Below are positions 47,750-58,312 of a stretch of DNA of 64,000 nt, piece by piece. The position numbers were made by a program, and so were the translations under genes. The notes under the pieces were generated by a model. The model was given only the letters and a program-made list of their open reading frames with translations, was not told the DNA's origin and did not search any database. Numbering within the stretch: the first letter of the stretch is position 1; the number at the start of each line of letters is the position of its first letter. The stretch covers positions 96,963,345 to 97,027,344 of the forward strand of contig CP136061.1 in NCBI GenBank assembly GCA_032622095.1, read 5' to 3'. The DNA is from Siphonodentalium dalli (Eukaryota > Mollusca > Scaphopoda > Gadilida > Siphonodentaliidae).

Positions 47750-48720
47750 CGTGGCAAGTCGATGCCGCTTTGTTGAAGAAATTAAAAAAAAAATTGAAAT
47801 TTTCTAAATCGAAAAGGGTTAATAACTCCGTCAAAACATAATTTTTCCGTCATATATATACATTTTGCATATCTTCAATATATGGGCAACAATATTCTGA
47901 AGTTACAAATCTCTAGGATGAAAACTGTAGGAGGAGTTGATTACTCCATGAAGGTACCCTCATACAGAAAATTATAAAACATGTTGAAATATTCTAAGTC
48001 GAAAATGGTTAAAGGTACTCAACCCGATAAAACTCCTCTCAATTACTATTGCAATGGCTTCGGGGGTCAAAAATATTTGATTCGAGTCGAGGAAGTCACC
48101 CATCAAAGCTCAGATTTGTTAGATATCGATTTTAGAAATCTATTATTTTTCATTATCGGGAATTCTTTCTGGCCCAGAAGAATGTCAAAAATTCGTTATT
48201 TTTACCCACTTGATTATAGAGTTATCCATCCTTGTCTGTTTGAATAGAATTTTGGCGTAATATCTCGAGCAGGTTACCAAATTGACGGCAGTTATTGGTA
48301 CTCATCTCGAGAACATAAGAATTTTCAAAAATCAATATCTAATAACTCTGAGCTTTGTTTGATGGGTTCCTCGACTCGAATCAAATATTTGTTACCCCCA
48401 AAGCCAAAGAAATAGTAATATAGGACCCTCTGATCGGATTGTTGTTGTTGGAATCTGTTGAGATGGGGACCCTCTTTACGGGTTGAGTACCTTTAATAAC
48501 TCCGTCAAAATATAATTTGTCCGTCAATCTATATACATGTTGCACATCTTCAATATATGGGCAACAATATTCTGAAGTTTCAAATCTCTGGGATGAAATC
48601 TGTAGGAGGAGATGATTACACCATGAAGGTACTCAAAAGTGTGACGGACGGATGGACGGGCGGACGGAGCCCGTTTCTATAGTCCCCAAAAATAATTTGT
48701 TCGGGGGACAATAAATGTAG
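47750..48720. repeat. Two-unit tandem repeat, second unit split by a MITE
   Basis: Unit 1 (about 47750-47965) and unit 2 (47966-48012 plus 48493-48650) share TTAATAACTCCGTCAAAA, TCTTCAATATATGGGCAACA, CAATATTCTGAAGTT, GTAGGAGGAG and CCATGAAGGTAC. Unit 2 ends in GACGGACGGATGGACGGGCG and CCCCAAAAATAATTTGTTCG, which I recall as a common dispersed repeat end in molluscs. Confidence 0.75.
48013..48492. mobile_element. Family 3 TTAA MITE with a paralogous empty site
   Basis: AGGTACTCAACCCGATAAAA...CGGGTTGAGTACCT, TTAA at 48009-48012 and 48493-48496. The same point in the preceding tandem unit (TTAA near 47819-47822, followed by TAACTCCG) is uninterrupted, so insertion followed duplication of the unit. 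Very similar to the 23.6-kb copy. Confidence 0.92.
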
Positions 48721-49761
48721 TAATGTACATGTAACACGTGACAATTCATGTTTGTAACGTCATCACCAAGGTTTTAACCCTTTACCCAACAAAACGGCCA
48801 AAAACGCCCAAATAAAGCTTCAACAGTCTAAAATATCTTCGGTCTGTCTCAATAACACCATACAAATATGGATATCATTGGAACCGGTTCATTGACCACA
48901 TTGTGATGGTTACAGTTATGCCCTGTGCCAATGCATTATCTTATATATGCGAGTCGACCATATAGTCCAGTGCATTTATGAAAAAATAGGGCTGAACCTC
49001 AAAATAATTGCAACACAAATGATTTGGTTTTATTTTGGTTGGGAACATCATAGAGTATACTCAGCTAAAAATCAAAAAAAATCTGAACATGCGAAATGGC
49101 CTTTTTGAGGCAAAAAGTGGCGAAAATGATGAAAAATTGGTGAAAAATGGAGATTAACATTTTTTGTTAATAACTCTTGATGTAAACATACAATTGTTAT
49201 ATTTTCACAATGATAAACTGTGGTACAGTTGTATCCAAGATTTTGTATCATTTTATTCTATAAATATTGATTAAATTTTCGAAATTTGGGTCAAAAAGTT
49301 GAAAAATTTGCCAAAATTCAGTGAAAAATGGAAGTATACAATAACTCTTGATGCAGTTGTAAAATTGTCATAACTGGGCTTGGAACTATTGTTATATAGT
49401 TATATCCACAATTGTGGGTTTTTTCATGTTGTTACTACAAGCAAATAATCAAAATAATCAAAATATTTTAGGGTGAAAAGATGTAAAAATGGCAAGAAAT
49501 CAGAGAAAAGTGGAATTTCACATTACATGTTTATGCATTAGAAAATTGCCATAGTTGGACTTGGACTGTTGTCAGTCAGTTATATATGGGATTTTCCATC
49601 AATTTTGGGCCAGGTTGTGGTATCAATGACACTAAGTTGTCCATATCTTGTGGCAAAATAGTGAAAAAAGAGAAAAAATATAGAAATTCATTAAAAAAAT
49701 ATAGAATTTAAAAAAAATAATAAGTCTGGATAGATCATTCTGATTTTCTGATAAGGCATGT

Positions 49762-50202
49762 TCACCTATTGCTTTTGCAGTCCGTTTTACATTTACAACG
49801 AATGGTGTTCAGTAGTTCTTTTGGAGCTGGTGGTTCCTCACGTTTGATAGGATTAAGCCGCCCATCCTTAACCTGCCATCCCCAATCAGTTGGTTCCAAA
49901 TTAAGCCCTTCCAACACTGCACCTGGTGATAGTGTATGTAAATGAAATCCTTTTCTACCTAAAAGTCTGACACAGCAGGTTACATCACCTCTGATCGGCG
50001 CTTTGGCAACAGTGATAAGCCTCTGAAACAAGAGTTGTGGGTCGATGTGTACAACGCCGTTGTCGATCTTGAGAGACAGAGCACTCATTATTATTGCTTG
50101 GGATGTTCGCTTGAATACATAACTCATAACATCTTTCCCTCCCATGTTCATAAGGATCTTCCTGCCTATTAGTCCAGTGCATTTATGAGAATAAAGTGCC
50201 AA
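49762..50202 (-). pseudogene. Cysteine-rich (CXC-like) transposon protein C-terminus
   Basis: 146 codons. The end reads DWGWQVKDGRLNPI, EEPPAPKELLNTI and CKCKTDCKSNR before a stop. That order (HGW/WGW, PAP..LL..I, CxCKxxC) is what I recall from the C-terminus of an unnamed multicopy invertebrate protein family with a tesmin/CXC-like tail; here the tail is cut after three cysteines. The first codons lie within the internal TAGTCCAG terminus (50170-50202), so the upstream gene was replaced by that insertion. Possibly the remnant of the family's own transposition gene. Confidence 0.5.
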
Positions 50203-52447
50203 ACCTCAAACTAATTGCAACACAATGTTTCTTAGCAGGAATAAGTCTATTAACCAATTATAAACAACATACTAAAAATCAAAAAGGATCAAGAAAGGCG
50301 AAATTGATCAATTTTGAGAAATAAATAAAAAAATTATAGCTTTTCAAGGATGTTTATAAAAAACTTCTTTTGACATGTGCTTCCATTTATATATCCATTT
50401 TGTTGAGTACACAATCGTGATTACCGAACAGAAAACATTTTCCAGATACGTTGAGAATTTTTCGAGTTATGTGCCTCCAAAATTGGGAGTTTGTCTAATT
50501 TCAGAGCCTCAATTTCTGAAGAATTAGCTAAAATCCATATTTTAGGGTCTAGTATTTTAAAAACTAGAGAACAATGAAGGGATATCTTACTGTTGTATTA
50601 GTTGCCTCACTATAATGTGCACAAAAAATGATTTCTTTATGCATCTATGATCTAGAAGACAAAAATATTCTTAAACAAAATGTGTGTTCCATTGTATGGA
50701 CACAGAACTGGTGTGATGAAATACCATATTTGAGGTCATACAACTCAATAAATTGATATCCATATGCCCTGTATTTCTCATAACCTCTTACGTATACTAG
50801 GTTAAATACACTGTGCTGGAATTGCTAAACACATATGTGCCATAATCAACTTATGGCCCTATGAATCCTTTGTATTGACTCTTTTCCAAAAATGCCATTT
50901 TGGACCGTTTTGTGGTGTTTTTGTCCATTTAAAGTTTGTTTTTGTGCACAAATAGTAAACAACAATGAATACAATTAGTGTTTAATGTGTAAAATCATTT
51001 GAACGTTCCTCCTAAAACACTTAGTGTTGGGAAAAATATGATTACATTGGTTATGCCAATCAACAGTCACTGGATTTCACATATTTTTCAAGAAACTGAC
51101 TCCAAATTTGAATGTTGATAATGGGGTAGGTGAAATCACAAAGGCTATGATCTTGTCACCATATTCTAGTCATTGGAGACAAAGGGTTGTTTTATCCAGT
51201 TTGTGCAGATTATTCTTGCATGGTAAACAGTTTCGTATTTTAATAATTATTAGATGTTTATTTAGAACTTTTATCAGCATGTTATATAGAACCAGCCCGA
51301 AATAATGATTCGCCATTTCGCCATTGAGTTACAACAAAAAGGATCGTAGCTCTAAATATGAACATCAAAACAGGAAGCAGTTTACTCTGTATGAAAGAAT
51401 AAGGTTTGTAGGAGCTGGTGATGTTAAAGTTTTATGCATCAAAGTCCATATTTTCTAGATTTTGTCAATATGGTTTCCCCTACCCCATTTTTCAGATATT
51501 CAAATTTGGCATCAGTTTCCAGAAAAATTAGTGAAATTCAGTGACATTCATTGACATATCCAACATAAGGCATTTATTTCAACACTAAAGTGTTCAGGAG
51601 GAAAGTTCAAATGATTTTGCACATTAAACATACATTGTTTTTACAATTTATAAACAAAAACCTTTAAAAATGAACAAAAAACGCCCCAAAATGGCATTTT
51701 TAGATGAGTCAATTCTAAAGATTAATAGGGCCATAATTTGATTTTCTACACCATGATTTGGGAAATTCCTTTACAATGTGTTTAACGATGATTACTTAAG
51801 TGATTGTGAGAAACACAGGGAATATGGATATATAATTATTGATTTGTATGACATCAAATATGCTATTTCATCACGCCGGTTCTGGACCACAGGCAAATTT
51901 GGCTGTCCATACAATGGTGGAACACACATTTTGTTTAAGAATATTTTTGTCCTCTCAATCATAGATGCATAAAGAAATCATATTTTGTGCACAACCTAGA
52001 CAGGAAATGACTAAAACAACAAGGAATCCCTTCATTTTCTTTATTTTTTAAAATACAAGACCATAAAAAATTGATTTTAACTAATTTTGAGAAATTGAGC
52101 CTCCGAAATTAGACAAACTCCAAATTTTGGAGGCACATAACTAAAAAAATACTGAACGTATCTAGGAAAGGTTTTCTGTTCTGTAATCAGGGTTGTGCAC
52201 TCTACAAAATGGATATATAAATGGAAGGATATGTGAAAGGAAGTTTTTTATAAACATCCTTAAAAAGCTATAAAATGAGTATTTTACCAAATTTTGACAA
52301 ATTTATTTCCCAAAATTCATCAATTTCGCATTTCTTGATTCTTGTCGATTTTTAGTATATTATTTGTGATGGGTTAAAGTACTTATTCCCACTGATAAAC
52401 TTTGTGTTGCAATTATTTTGAGGTGAAACCATAAATGCACTGGACTA
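50170..52447. mobile_element. 2.3-kb foldback element with roughly 1-kb arms
   Basis: Left arm about 50170-51135 and right arm about 51480-52447 are reverse complements with moderate divergence. Examples: TTTATATATCCATTTTGT / ACAAAATGGATATATAAA, GGAGGCACATAACT / AGTTATGTGCCTCC, CATTGTATGGACA / TGTCCATACAATG. A loop of about 345 bp separates them. Frames in the arms are short and not conserved between arms, so the arms are not coding. Confidence 0.85.
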
Positions 52448-52837
52448 TAAGGTCGCCTCGCATATATAAGAGAATGCATTGGCCTAAACAAATCTTTTTT
52501 TAACACTTTTTACCATTTTTTCTTACATTCTATAACAATTTTATAATTTTGTCTTACATTTTTTATAATATTTTTCTACATTCTTTGACAATTTTATCAT
52601 TTTTAATATGTTAAGCCAATGCATTCTCTTATATATGTGAGGCGACCTATGGTCGGCTCGCATATATAAGAGTCGGCTCGCATATATAAGAGAATGCATT
52701 GGCACAGGGCCGTTCTGTTGGGTAAAGGGTTAAAGGGACTGACTGCCTTCGTTATGGGTTCATGAGAAATAACATAAATATTATAAAAGTCTCCTCACCA
52801 TGTAAAGATATATCAATTAAAAACATGTCATTATTAA

Positions 52838-53229
52838 AGGTACTCAATCCGATAAAACTCCTCTCAATTACTATTTCAATGGTTTCTGGGGTCAAAAATA
52901 TTTCATTCGAGTCGAGGAAGCCACCCATCAAAGCTCAGATTTATTAGATATCAATTTTAGAAATCTATTATTTTTCATTATTGGGAATACTTTCTGTCCC
53001 AGAAGTTTACCGAAAAAGCTGACCGACATACTCTCGATACTAAATTCCATTGAACAATATGTTGCTATACAACACATTTTGGGCAATTAGATACGATAGT
53101 TCACAGTCGTTAGCATTATGTTTGGATAATTAATCGATTCTGATAACTAAATTTAAAGTGACCTTTGATAAAATTTTGTTGTTGTTGGAATCTGTTGAGA
53201 TGGGGACCCTCTGATCGGATTGAGTACCT
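52838..53229. mobile_element. Family 3 TTAA MITE, shorter variant
   Basis: 392 bp; AGGTACTCAATCCGATAAAA at the left, CGGATTGAGTACCT at the right, TTAA at 52834-52837 and 53230-53233. It shares CCGAcATACTCTCgAT and GATTCTGATAACTAAA interior sequence with the decayed copy at 39235 rather than with the 23.6-kb type, indicating two subtypes. Confidence 0.9.
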
Positions 53230-53504
53230 TTAATAACTCTCCAAAAACCAAGAATATCATATTGAAACCATGGTTACAAGTACATGTGTATCATAAACAT
53301 TACTGTTACAGTGGCATAACCAATAAAAGTCAAATTTGACACTGATGTTAACTTGACAGTAAACATTGAAAAAGATCGAAGCATTGAAAAATATTCTGAA
53401 AATGATATTTTTACTAAAATATTTTAGCTTTATACTACATGATCAGTGATGGTTGTTGATAAATCACTGTAATAGTTTTGTTTACATAGCAATGGTTTCA
53501 ACAC

Positions 53505-53930
53505 TCAAACTTTCCTTATTGGAGAGCTATCAATAATTAAACACATATTATGTACTTGTTCGGAACTTCTGGTGCGTGAAACTGATAAGTTAGTACTTAG
53601 GCACTATGGCAATTGGAGGAATGCAAAATTCTACTAACACCGCTGAAAATCTGAAGCAAATCAACCATACCACTCCATAGAAAACATCGTCTGAACTACC
53701 CTCAATTGTAAATATTTACTACTCAATTCGGGATGCATCTATTGGAAATAAACTAACGAAAATGATTTCAACATCGAGAGTCACTGCATTTAATTAATAC
53801 ATAAGAATGACGGTGTGTGTTGTCAATTTAAATAAAATATTTGTAAAAATAACTACTTTGAACAAGATTATTCTCCAATCTCCATTTCTATTTGATCACC
53901 CTACCAGAGTGTTTCACATCACTAAGTTAA
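53505..53930 (+). pseudogene. 5'-truncated LINE copy with coding end
   Basis: Plus-strand frame at about 53518-53636 reads HILCTCSELLVRETDK then LRHYGNWRNAKFY and stops. The HILCxCxEL...R pattern is the last part of the LINE zinc-binding domain seen at 39787-40191. The 3' UTR to about 53930 matches the minus-strand copies at 30046 and 38733, so all three are 3' ends of one LINE family. Confidence 0.68.
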
Positions 53931-54995
53931 ATATTAGAACATTGTTCACCTGTTTCTCAATGTTCTTCTTGTAATGATGTTTTACAAACTTTTTTTTATT
54001 TTTCCACATTTACTCACTGCCAGTGTGTCAGGTCTCTTTAACATGTTGACTGCCAACTATGTGTTATCTTTATCTCGTATTTTTCATGTGTTGTTGAAGG
54101 GTGGAGGATAATCCACAATTAAACTACATTATTTCGCCAGTGTTTTTCTGTTATAGTTTTATTCTGGACAGTTTATCAAAACATCATAAGTAAAAATTAA
54201 TGAACTTACCCATTTAAGACTCATGGCTCTATTAATCCCGGAACACGTTTTTATGGGAATGGGGGGTGTTCACTGGACTAATGAATATGAGTAGGTGGCA
54301 AAGAATTCAGTGAAAGAAATCCAGACCCCATAGATACTAGTACACTCAGGCTCAATCTGGCCAATTTACCTCTGACTTTTATAAATACAATTTATCTTAC
54401 TGGTATCTTGTCTTATGGCATTATACATGTATATGAACATACATGTATATATTTAATTCTGTGACACATTTCTGATTCATTATCTTTACCACAAAGAACA
54501 AATTAGGTTCTGGGTACATGTACAGTGTACATGCATGTAGAACATAACTACTGGTAACCATTCACTAGTTAAATGTGAGACAAAAGAGGTCCTACATGTA
54601 GTCTACCAAAAACATTAAGAAAGCAAATCTTTTTTTCCACAGCATCTAAACCTCACAAATTTTACATGTAGCAAACAATCCAAACATACATGTGAAGGTA
54701 TATTGTAATGACATACAATACATTACATGTATAACTAAATAGCTGAAATTGGTATAATTAGGGAGTATCCACTACTGTACATGTAGTTGCTCATTATAAG
54801 CAGATGACTGAGAAGTGTATGGTGGTTTTGGTATAAGGTATACACTGCATGTACCATGGAAAATGTAATAATCATAAACAGATACATTTTCAGAAGAATT
54901 TTTGGCTTGCACCAGAACATGTAACTCTCAGAGAACACAAAACAGTTTAGAAAAATATATCAATTCCCTCATACTGAGTCATTTAAAATATATTC
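53931..54995. other. Intergenic, acatgta-rich, nothing recognised
   Basis: Many ACATGTA words, including several near 54425-54600. No reading frame or repeat with recognisable content. Confidence 0.45.
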
Positions 54996-55284
54996 TTAAA
55001 CCTTTCATGACTGTAGCTTCCTATAATTTTGCAAAAACCCTTAGCCAATGCCTTCTCTTATATATACAAGTCTCGGATCCCATAGCGATCCTCAAATATA
55101 TAAGAGAATACATTGGCCTAACAATATTTACATGTACATGTACACTGAATTTGTAATCCAGTGAATTAATTATCTTATATGTGCGAGGCTCCCAATGGGA
55201 GACTCACATATATAAGAGAATGCACTGGCACAGGATCTTTACTGGTAATGCTGCACTACCGCAGCTCCCATCATGAAAGGTTCC
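54996..55284. mobile_element. Family 2 TTAA MITE, eroded
   Basis: Left TTAAACCTTTCATGACTGTAGC, right GCAGCTCCCATCATGAAAGG followed by TTCC instead of TTAA. The two internal hairpins (stems TCTCTTATATATAC and CTTATATGTGCGAG) are diverged. Clearly the same family as 7927-8190 but older. Confidence 0.75.
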
Positions 55285-55349
55285 TTGCAAAGTTTGGAAT
55301 GTATAAAATATTGAGTGCTTATACATAATACCATTAAGGGTGAGCATTG

Positions 55350-56771
55350 TTAATATGCAGCATTTATCCACAGTCTCAGTTTACCTTTGTGAATTTCACG
55401 AACTTTAACAACGCCAATCGGGTCCAATGGATTTTTTGCACGCAAGTCCAGATGATGCGCTCCACCCACAACCATCGCTGCTGTTATTCCACTTCCGATA
55501 TTGTTGAGAACACCACCTCTGTGCCATGGATCAAGATTTCCATTAGAGAATACAATATTTGTAGCTGTTTTGATGTTTCCACCCCAGAACTGTATGTCAG
55601 CAAAGTTATCTCTTGGTGCAATATTCCATTTCTGGGCACAATACTGAAGCCTAATTGACTGGTTGAATGGCAGAACTGGAAACATATCTGTCACGCCATT
55701 AGTCCCATCTGGTAGGTGAATCTCGGAGCATGCCTGATAATCCCAGGCAATACCATTTGTACCAGTTCCACAGCCAGTTGGATCGGAACAAGGTACAAAT
55801 TCAGTTTGTATATCAAAGCACTTCTTTGTTCCTTTAGTTCCGTTATAATACAGTGCAGCAACAGCGGCCATCCCTTGCAATGGATCAGATGCATTGGTGA
55901 GATATTGACATGCAACATTCACTGGATTCCCAGGCAGATTTGACCCCATGAAATTCATTGGATATGGATAGTCAAACATGGCAATGTTCGTGAAAGCGTT
56001 TCTGATCCATTCCAACAATAGAGTGTAATCTCTCTGATCCTTCAATTTATTACAGAGCTTGAATGATTTTGAAATTTCGTCCAAGCCTTCAGAACTCAGC
56101 GATAAATTCTGCATCAGTTCAAATGTTGATTGAACTTTTGGAACGCATTTGGGTGTTGTGGCATTGAAATCTTTTGTTACGTCTTCAAAGAAGAAGCTAC
56201 GATCTAAGTTAGGTGTGATCAAATAAATGGGTGCACTTGCAGCTATTGATCCTTGAACTATGTTAGGATATTTAAACCTCATATATGCACTTAACATTCC
56301 TCCATAACTGCCGCCAAAGGTTATAACGGGACATTTGGTACAAGATAACTGTTCCTTGAATGATTTCAGCAGGACAGCATAATCTGCCAAAGCTTGCTCA
56401 ATGCTCAGGAATGATATGTATGGCTGTGTGAAGCTTTTTGCACCAAATGGCAAGGATTCACCATAATATCTATGTTCGGCAAAAAGAACAAGAGCGCCAA
56501 ATTGTGGAGCAATGTCAAACATGAATCCAGTGTTGTTCCAAAATCCTTCGATATCGCCCTCATTACCTGTGTAGAAAAATATTGGTCCAATCCCCTTTTG
56601 CCACCAACTATAATTAACAAGGCATTTCTGTTTGAAAGTGTTGTTCAGTCCAGCATTGAAATGGTCAACATTCTGCTCGAAATAAAATTTGCCATACGCA
56701 ACCTGGCCTTTCACTTGGATAAAAGTGAATAGAGCAAAAAGAAAGATGGACATGTAGTGTTGTTTCGACAT
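55350..56771 (-). CDS. DPP7: Dipeptidyl peptidase 2-like serine protease (peptidase family S28)
   Basis: 473-residue precursor of a lysosomal/secreted exopeptidase expected to release N-terminal dipeptides with Pro or Ala in second position. Residues 1-22 form a signal peptide (hydrophobic IFLFALFTF). Catalytic residues are visible: Ser155 in GGSYGG, Asp414 in SNGNLDPW and His439 in GGAHHLDLR; the 25-residue Asp-His spacing matches what I recall for human PRCP. SDPTGCGTG, AWDYQAC, FWGG and FSNGNLDPW favour DPP2/DPP7 over lysosomal Pro-Xaa carboxypeptidase. About eight N-glycosylation sequons (for example N53, N203, N293, N370) fit a secretory protein. The ATG has G at -3. Length is normal for the family and nothing is broken. 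The frame needs no intron, which is unusual, as vertebrate DPP7 has many. Assignment to DPP7 rather than a sister S28 group is from memory of motifs. Confidence 0.94.
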   Translation of the reverse strand: MSKQHYMSIFLFALFTFIQVKGQVAYGKFYFEQNVDHFNAGLNNTFKQKCLVNYSWWQKGIGPIFFYTGNEGDIEGFWNNTGFMFDIAPQFGALVLFAEHRYYGESLPFGAKSFTQPYISFLSIEQALADYAVLLKSFKEQLSCTKCPVITFGGSYGGMLSAYMRFKYPNIVQGSIAASAPIYLITPNLDRSFFFEDVTKDFNATTPKCVPKVQSTFELMQNLSLSSEGLDEISKSFKLCNKLKDQRDYTLLLEWIRNAFTNIAMFDYPYPMNFMGSNLPGNPVNVACQYLTNASDPLQGMAAVAALYYNGTKGTKKCFDIQTEFVPCSDPTGCGTGTNGIAWDYQACSEIHLPDGTNGVTDMFPVLPFNQSIRLQYCAQKWNIAPRDNFADIQFWGGNIKTATNIVFSNGNLDPWHRGGVLNNIGSGITAAMVVGGAHHLDLRAKNPLDPIGVVKVREIHKGKLRLWINAAY

Positions 56772-57106
56772 TGCTTTACTGCGATGTTTGTCTAATGATG
56801 GACATTGGGGTCAGAAAGTTTATCAATTTATACCGACCCGGTGTCCAAGTTTTCAAGTGTTCAAACCAAACAAATGACTTCCTGATCTGTACTTCCTTGA
56901 ATTACACCTTGAATTACACATCTCGAGCACGACCTTGCACAGGCGACCGATAATTTTTTCCTTCATTTTATTTCGGCCAATTTGGCCGTTTACTTCATGG
57001 CTGCTTTTCATCTGACGTGTGTGTCGGGATAATTGATGTGGAGGATTTATGTAAATGTTAGCCCAAACTACATTTCCAAGTAACGATGGTTTTGTTGTTT
57101 ATTTTG
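56772..57106. other. 5' flank of the protease gene
   Basis: Holds the candidate TATA box and a short direct repeat (GAATTACAC twice, 56899-56920). At 56965-56988 TTCGGCCAATTTGGCCG resembles the start of the ATTCGGC element next door. No gene seen. Confidence 0.4.
56825..56832 (-). promoter_or_regulatory. Candidate TATA box for the DPP7-like gene
   Basis: Minus-strand TATAAATT lies about 55 bp upstream of the start codon. A transcription start 25-30 bp downstream would leave a 5' UTR of roughly 25-30 bases without a splice site, consistent with the intronless frame. Sequence and position only. Confidence 0.4.
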
Positions 57107-58312
57107 AGGAATAATTCGGCGGAGGGTGGTTTCGGCCATGTATTTTTCGGCGGAGGGAACATTCGGCAGGGAAGATTCGGCGGGGAAGATTCGGCCAGTC
57201 GTTTGATCTAACTAATTAGTGGAGGGATTATGGCTTATGTGGGACTAAGCTTGTGTGCGCACTTATTCTTTGTTGTGACAATAACAACTAATTAGAGGGA
57301 TTGTAGGGCCTTGATTAACTCATTTTTAGTAATGACATATTTTATTAGACTTATATTAGAATGGATGAAACATATTTACACAAGCTGATATAACATAAGG
57401 TGTCACAGAAATACAAACAAAACAATTTAAAATACATTTATAACCGGCATTCTTTATTTGAAACATACAAAATCAACTAATAGTCTTATCTTGTTATCTT
57501 CTTGTCTTGTTGTCGTCTTGTCTTCTTATTTCTTGACGAGGACGTACATTCCTATTACACTTAATACACGGGTAGTCTATGAGCTGATTTTGACGGAGGT
57601 TGTACGAAGGCATGATGAAGATGTGATATGGTGAAGTCAATTTCATTCAACTATATAGTCTAAAAGTCGTTAGATCTGATGCGGTAAAACAAACAACTGA
57701 TCAGTTCTAACTGAAATTCACTCAGCAAACTTATCTAAACAAACATAGAATAGTTCTCACTGAGATCATATCAGCATCAGAAAGACGACTCTGTATATTC
57801 TACCGACTGTTATACAAACACTTGGTGCCAACGTGAACAGAGTGTGAACAACTGTCAAAAATTGTATTCGTTTTCTCATTGAATCTTCATTAATCATAAT
57901 TCCTTATAGTGTTCGAACGTGATATTTGGATTTACCACGTAATTTGTAAGTAATAACTTCAATATATTCACAATAAACTTACCTTATCATAAACCTAAAA
58001 TAATCTCATAAAATATGTCAAACAAACTAATGACAAAACATCATAAAAGTATTAACAAAAGTAATAATAAAAGTAATTTATTCTTGTAAAATATTCACTC
58101 ATAATACATACAAATAATCTCAAACAAAACATCATAAAAGTATTAAATAGCTTCATTTAATTTAATTTATTCATCCAATATATTATTAAAAAATATGTCC
58201 ACATAATTCATGCATAAAATCTCCCGTCCCAATATATTGGCATAAACCTAGGAAGATTCGGCCGATAAAACCCGCCGAATCTTCCCTGCCGAATCTTCCC
58301 TCCGCCGAATCT
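57107..58312. mobile_element. Element with ATTCGGC-repeat inverted ends
   Basis: The left end (57115-57215) contains several units of TTCGGCGGAGGG and GGGAAGATTCGGC; the right end (58250-58312) contains the complements GCCGAATCTTCCC and CCTCCGCCGAAT. Between them lies 1 kb of AT-rich unique sequence with CTTGTC repeats near 57490-57535. The inverted, internally repeated ends suggest a non-autonomous element; exact termini and target duplication were not resolved. Confidence 0.6.

Larger units (their letters stand above)
48963..52447. mobile_element. Composite foldback element, TAGTCCAG termini
   Basis: Outer ends are TAGTCCAGTGCATTTATGA (48963) and its complement CATAAATGCACTGGACTA (52447). 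A third copy of the terminus, in left orientation, lies inside at 50170. So the left 1.2 kb comes from one element and 50170-52447 is a complete second element of the same family. Host flanks read GACCATA / TAAGGTCG against uninterrupted GACCATAGGTCG in sister copies, suggesting a 2-3 bp TA or ATA duplication. Superfamily unresolved (Tc1/mariner- or Harbinger-like by target only). Confidence 0.8.
48774..52733. mobile_element. Family 1 TTAA MITE split by a 3.5-kb element
   Basis: Left part 48774-48962 (TTAACCCTTTACCCAACA through GCGAGTCGACCATA) and right part 52448-52733 (AAGGTCGCCTCGCATATATA through TGTTGGGTAAAGGGTTAA) make one family 1 copy. The break lies at the tip of the first hairpin. 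The right hairpin has a 20-bp-scale internal duplication (GTCGGCTCGCATATATAAGA twice). Confidence 0.9.
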
